Source of the DNA: Gammaproteobacteria bacterium
Lineage (GTDB): Bacteria > Pseudomonadota > Gammaproteobacteria > PS1 > Pseudothioglobaceae
Direction of reading: 5' to 3'
Assembly: GCA_024280535.1 (NCBI GenBank)
Contig: JAJRPY010000074.1
Coordinates: forward strand, 1-6,185
Length of the DNA stretch: 6,185 nucleotides
Shown: one piece after another, positions 4,871 to 6,185 of the stretch
How the letters are laid out: each line of letters begins with the position of its first letter
Position numbering within the stretch: position 1 is the stretch's first letter
Position numbers and translations under genes: made by a program
Notes under the pieces: generated by a model
The model's input: the letters and a program-made list of their open reading frames with translations, nothing else
The model's database searches: none
What the model was told of the DNA's origin: nothing

Positions 4871-6185
4871 TTACTGCTGATATTGGCGTAATTCAGCTGC
4901 CAAACAAGTGCTCTTATTTTTGTTAATAATAGCGATATGCTGGCGCGCCTGCTGAATTTTTCCTTGTTTAACTAGAATACTGGCCATTTTATTTTCAACA
5001 GTGCAATTGTATTTTTGATAATATTTATATATATCAAGCGTCCATTGCCCAAGGCGGGGTACTTGAACATAGCTGTATTTGACAATTTGATCAAATGTTT
5101 GTTGGAATTTTTCTTTTTTTCCGGCATTTATATAAATTTCTGCTTTCATTCTTAATGTTAGTTGGCGATAACCTGGAGTGGCAATCCGTTCAAGCCTTTC
5201 TAATACACTAAGTGCTTCGTCATAGTGCTTATTGACTGCCAAACCCAGAGCATGATTAGAAATTGCATGATTGTAATTTGGGAAATCGTCCAATAAGTAT
5301 TGGTTAAGCAGCAGGGCTTCTTTTGTCTTTTGGTTGCCAAGCCTTACACTCACTCTTTTGTTGATTAATGGAATGAAGTGTGATTGGCTAATGATAGAGC
5401 CTATCTCTGTTATTTCCGAGGTATCACTCAGTTGAGCATACATCACAATCCAATTAGCATAAATAACCACAATAACTGCCATAACTGTCACTACCAAACT
5501 CTTCATTGCGGTTTGATAAGTATTGGCTGCTTGAATAGGAATGATTTTTATAGGTTCGATAAACTTTTCTGAGCGTTGTGCAATCATACCTAAATACAAG
5601 CCAAATAATAATGATGGCATGATTAATTGATAAGGAAAAGATAATTGCATTTGCACAAAAGAGCCGCCAATTGCTGCCCACATTAAATAATAAAACCAGG
5701 CGTGGATTTTGTTATCAAGTTTGACAATGTTAAATAACCCAATGAGTGTCATAATCACACTGCCAACAAAAAGTAACAGACCTGTTAAACCCAGCTCAAC
5801 GCCGAGTTGCAATAAATCGTTGTGTGCTTTGTCAGCAGTAGAAATTCCATAAGCGCCTATAATGTCGCTTTGGTAAAACCAAGAGCCCAAACCTGTGCCA
5901 AAAATTGGCGAGGTTTTAATCATATCAATGGCCACTACCCAAATTTTAAAACGAGCTTCTGCTGAGTTTTCAGCAGAACCTATAACATTGCTCACAGTAT
6001 GGGAAAACAAGTCAAGACCTTGAGTGTTAAAATTAATCAATACTATAAACAACAAAAACGCAAAAATACTGGCCAGAGTTTTGGTTTTGTCCCAACTTAT
6101 CCATTGACTAAGGGTTTTGCGTTTGAGTATTAAAAATCCAGCTAATAATGTAATTTCAATACCAATACTCAGCCAACTGGCGCGC
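4871..6185 (-). CDS. O-antigen ligase/polymerase family membrane protein, WaaL/PglL-like (5' end off window)
   Basis: Proteins of this Wzy_C family transfer lipid-linked glycans to lipid A core (WaaL), to pilin or other proteins (PglL/PilO type), or polymerise repeat units (Wzy) at the periplasmic face of the inner membrane. The frame is open to the right edge; 437 codons are visible, and a TTG at 6055 is internal, not the start. Counting from the first full codon at 6184, the fragment begins RASWLSIG, resembling the conserved Arg motif. SPIFGTGLGSWF (92-103) and DKAHNDLLQLGVELGLTG (118-135) follow, with His121 the likely catalytic residue of the HN-x(2)-L-x motif. Membrane spans appear near 6-22, 37-52, 131-151, 186-201 and 229-249. 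Residues from about 255 form a soluble helical C-terminal region, as in PglL-like ligases with a Wzy_C_2 domain. The acceptor cannot be decided from this fragment. Confidence 0.82.
   Translation of the reverse strand, partial: RASWLSIGIEITLLAGFLILKRKTLSQWISWDKTKTLASIFAFLLFIVLINFNTQGLDLFSHTVSNVIGSAENSAEARFKIWVVAIDMIKTSPIFGTGLGSWFYQSDIIGAYGISTADKAHNDLLQLGVELGLTGLLLFVGSVIMTLIGLFNIVKLDNKIHAWFYYLMWAAIGGSFVQMQLSFPYQLIMPSLLFGLYLGMIAQRSEKFIEPIKIIPIQAANTYQTAMKSLVVTVMAVIVVIYANWIVMYAQLSDTSEITEIGSIISQSHFIPLINKRVSVRLGNQKTKEALLLNQYLLDDFPNYNHAISNHALGLAVNKHYDEALSVLERLERIATPGYRQLTLRMKAEIYINAGKKEKFQQTFDQIVKYSYVQVPRLGQWTLDIYKYYQKYNCTVENKMASILVKQGKIQQARQHIAIINKNKSTCLAAELRQYQQ

Noticed and set aside
4791..4880. 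A 29-codon plus-strand frame starting in an ATGA overlap with the lolB stop.
   Set aside because: No recognisable family, no resemblance to IspE, it contains the hairpin and runs into the end of the opposing ligase gene; most likely chance.

Overview
The window looks like a piece of chromosome from an AT-rich gammaproteobacterium. The protein sequences match gammaproteobacterial Fur, ZnuB, RF1, HemA, LolB and BamE, and two gene pairs keep the classical gammaproteobacterial order: bamE divergent from fur, and lolB divergent from hemA-prfA. The low GC content and compact, partly broken-up operons would fit a free-living or symbiotic sulfur-oxidiser of the SUP05/Thioglobus type, but that placement is inference from general character, not from a marker gene.

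Layout. (1) Positions 1-586, minus strand: a BamE/OmlA outer-membrane assembly lipoprotein running off the left edge. It carries an unusual Ala/Glu/Lys-rich helical tail built from 18-residue repeats. (2) 587-648: a short divergent promoter region with a tandem 9-bp repeat. (3) 649-1857, plus strand: fur followed 12 nt later by znuB, a zinc/manganese-type ABC permease without its ATPase or binding-protein partners in view. (4) 1849-4189, minus strand: hemA-prfA, translationally coupled through TAATG. The 3' end of prfA overlaps the 3' end of znuB by 9 bp. hemA is split by a one-base frame change at an A7 run. (5) 4190-4287: a divergent hemA/lolB control region with a good hemA -10 box embedded in an 8-bp inverted repeat. 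(6) 4288-4794, plus strand: lolB. (7) 4795-4870: a convergent gap with an imperfect hairpin. (8) 4871-6185, minus strand: the 3' part of an O-antigen ligase/polymerase-type (WaaL/PglL-like) membrane glycosyl-transfer enzyme, running off the right edge.

How the genes relate. Three of the seven genes serve the outer envelope: BamE in outer-membrane protein assembly, LolB in lipoprotein insertion, and the ligase in surface polysaccharide or glycoprotein assembly. fur-znuB handles metal homeostasis. hemA (first step of C5-pathway tetrapyrrole synthesis) and prfA (translation termination) form the usual housekeeping pair, but prmC, which normally follows prfA, is missing from its place.

I see no new multi-gene system here. 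The points most worth attention are the hemA frame change at a classical A AAA AAA slippery heptamer, where a -1 shift restores an ordinary-length enzyme exactly; the repeat-bearing BamE tail; and the inverted repeat over the hemA promoter. No tRNA, rRNA, CRISPR array or insertion sequence was seen.
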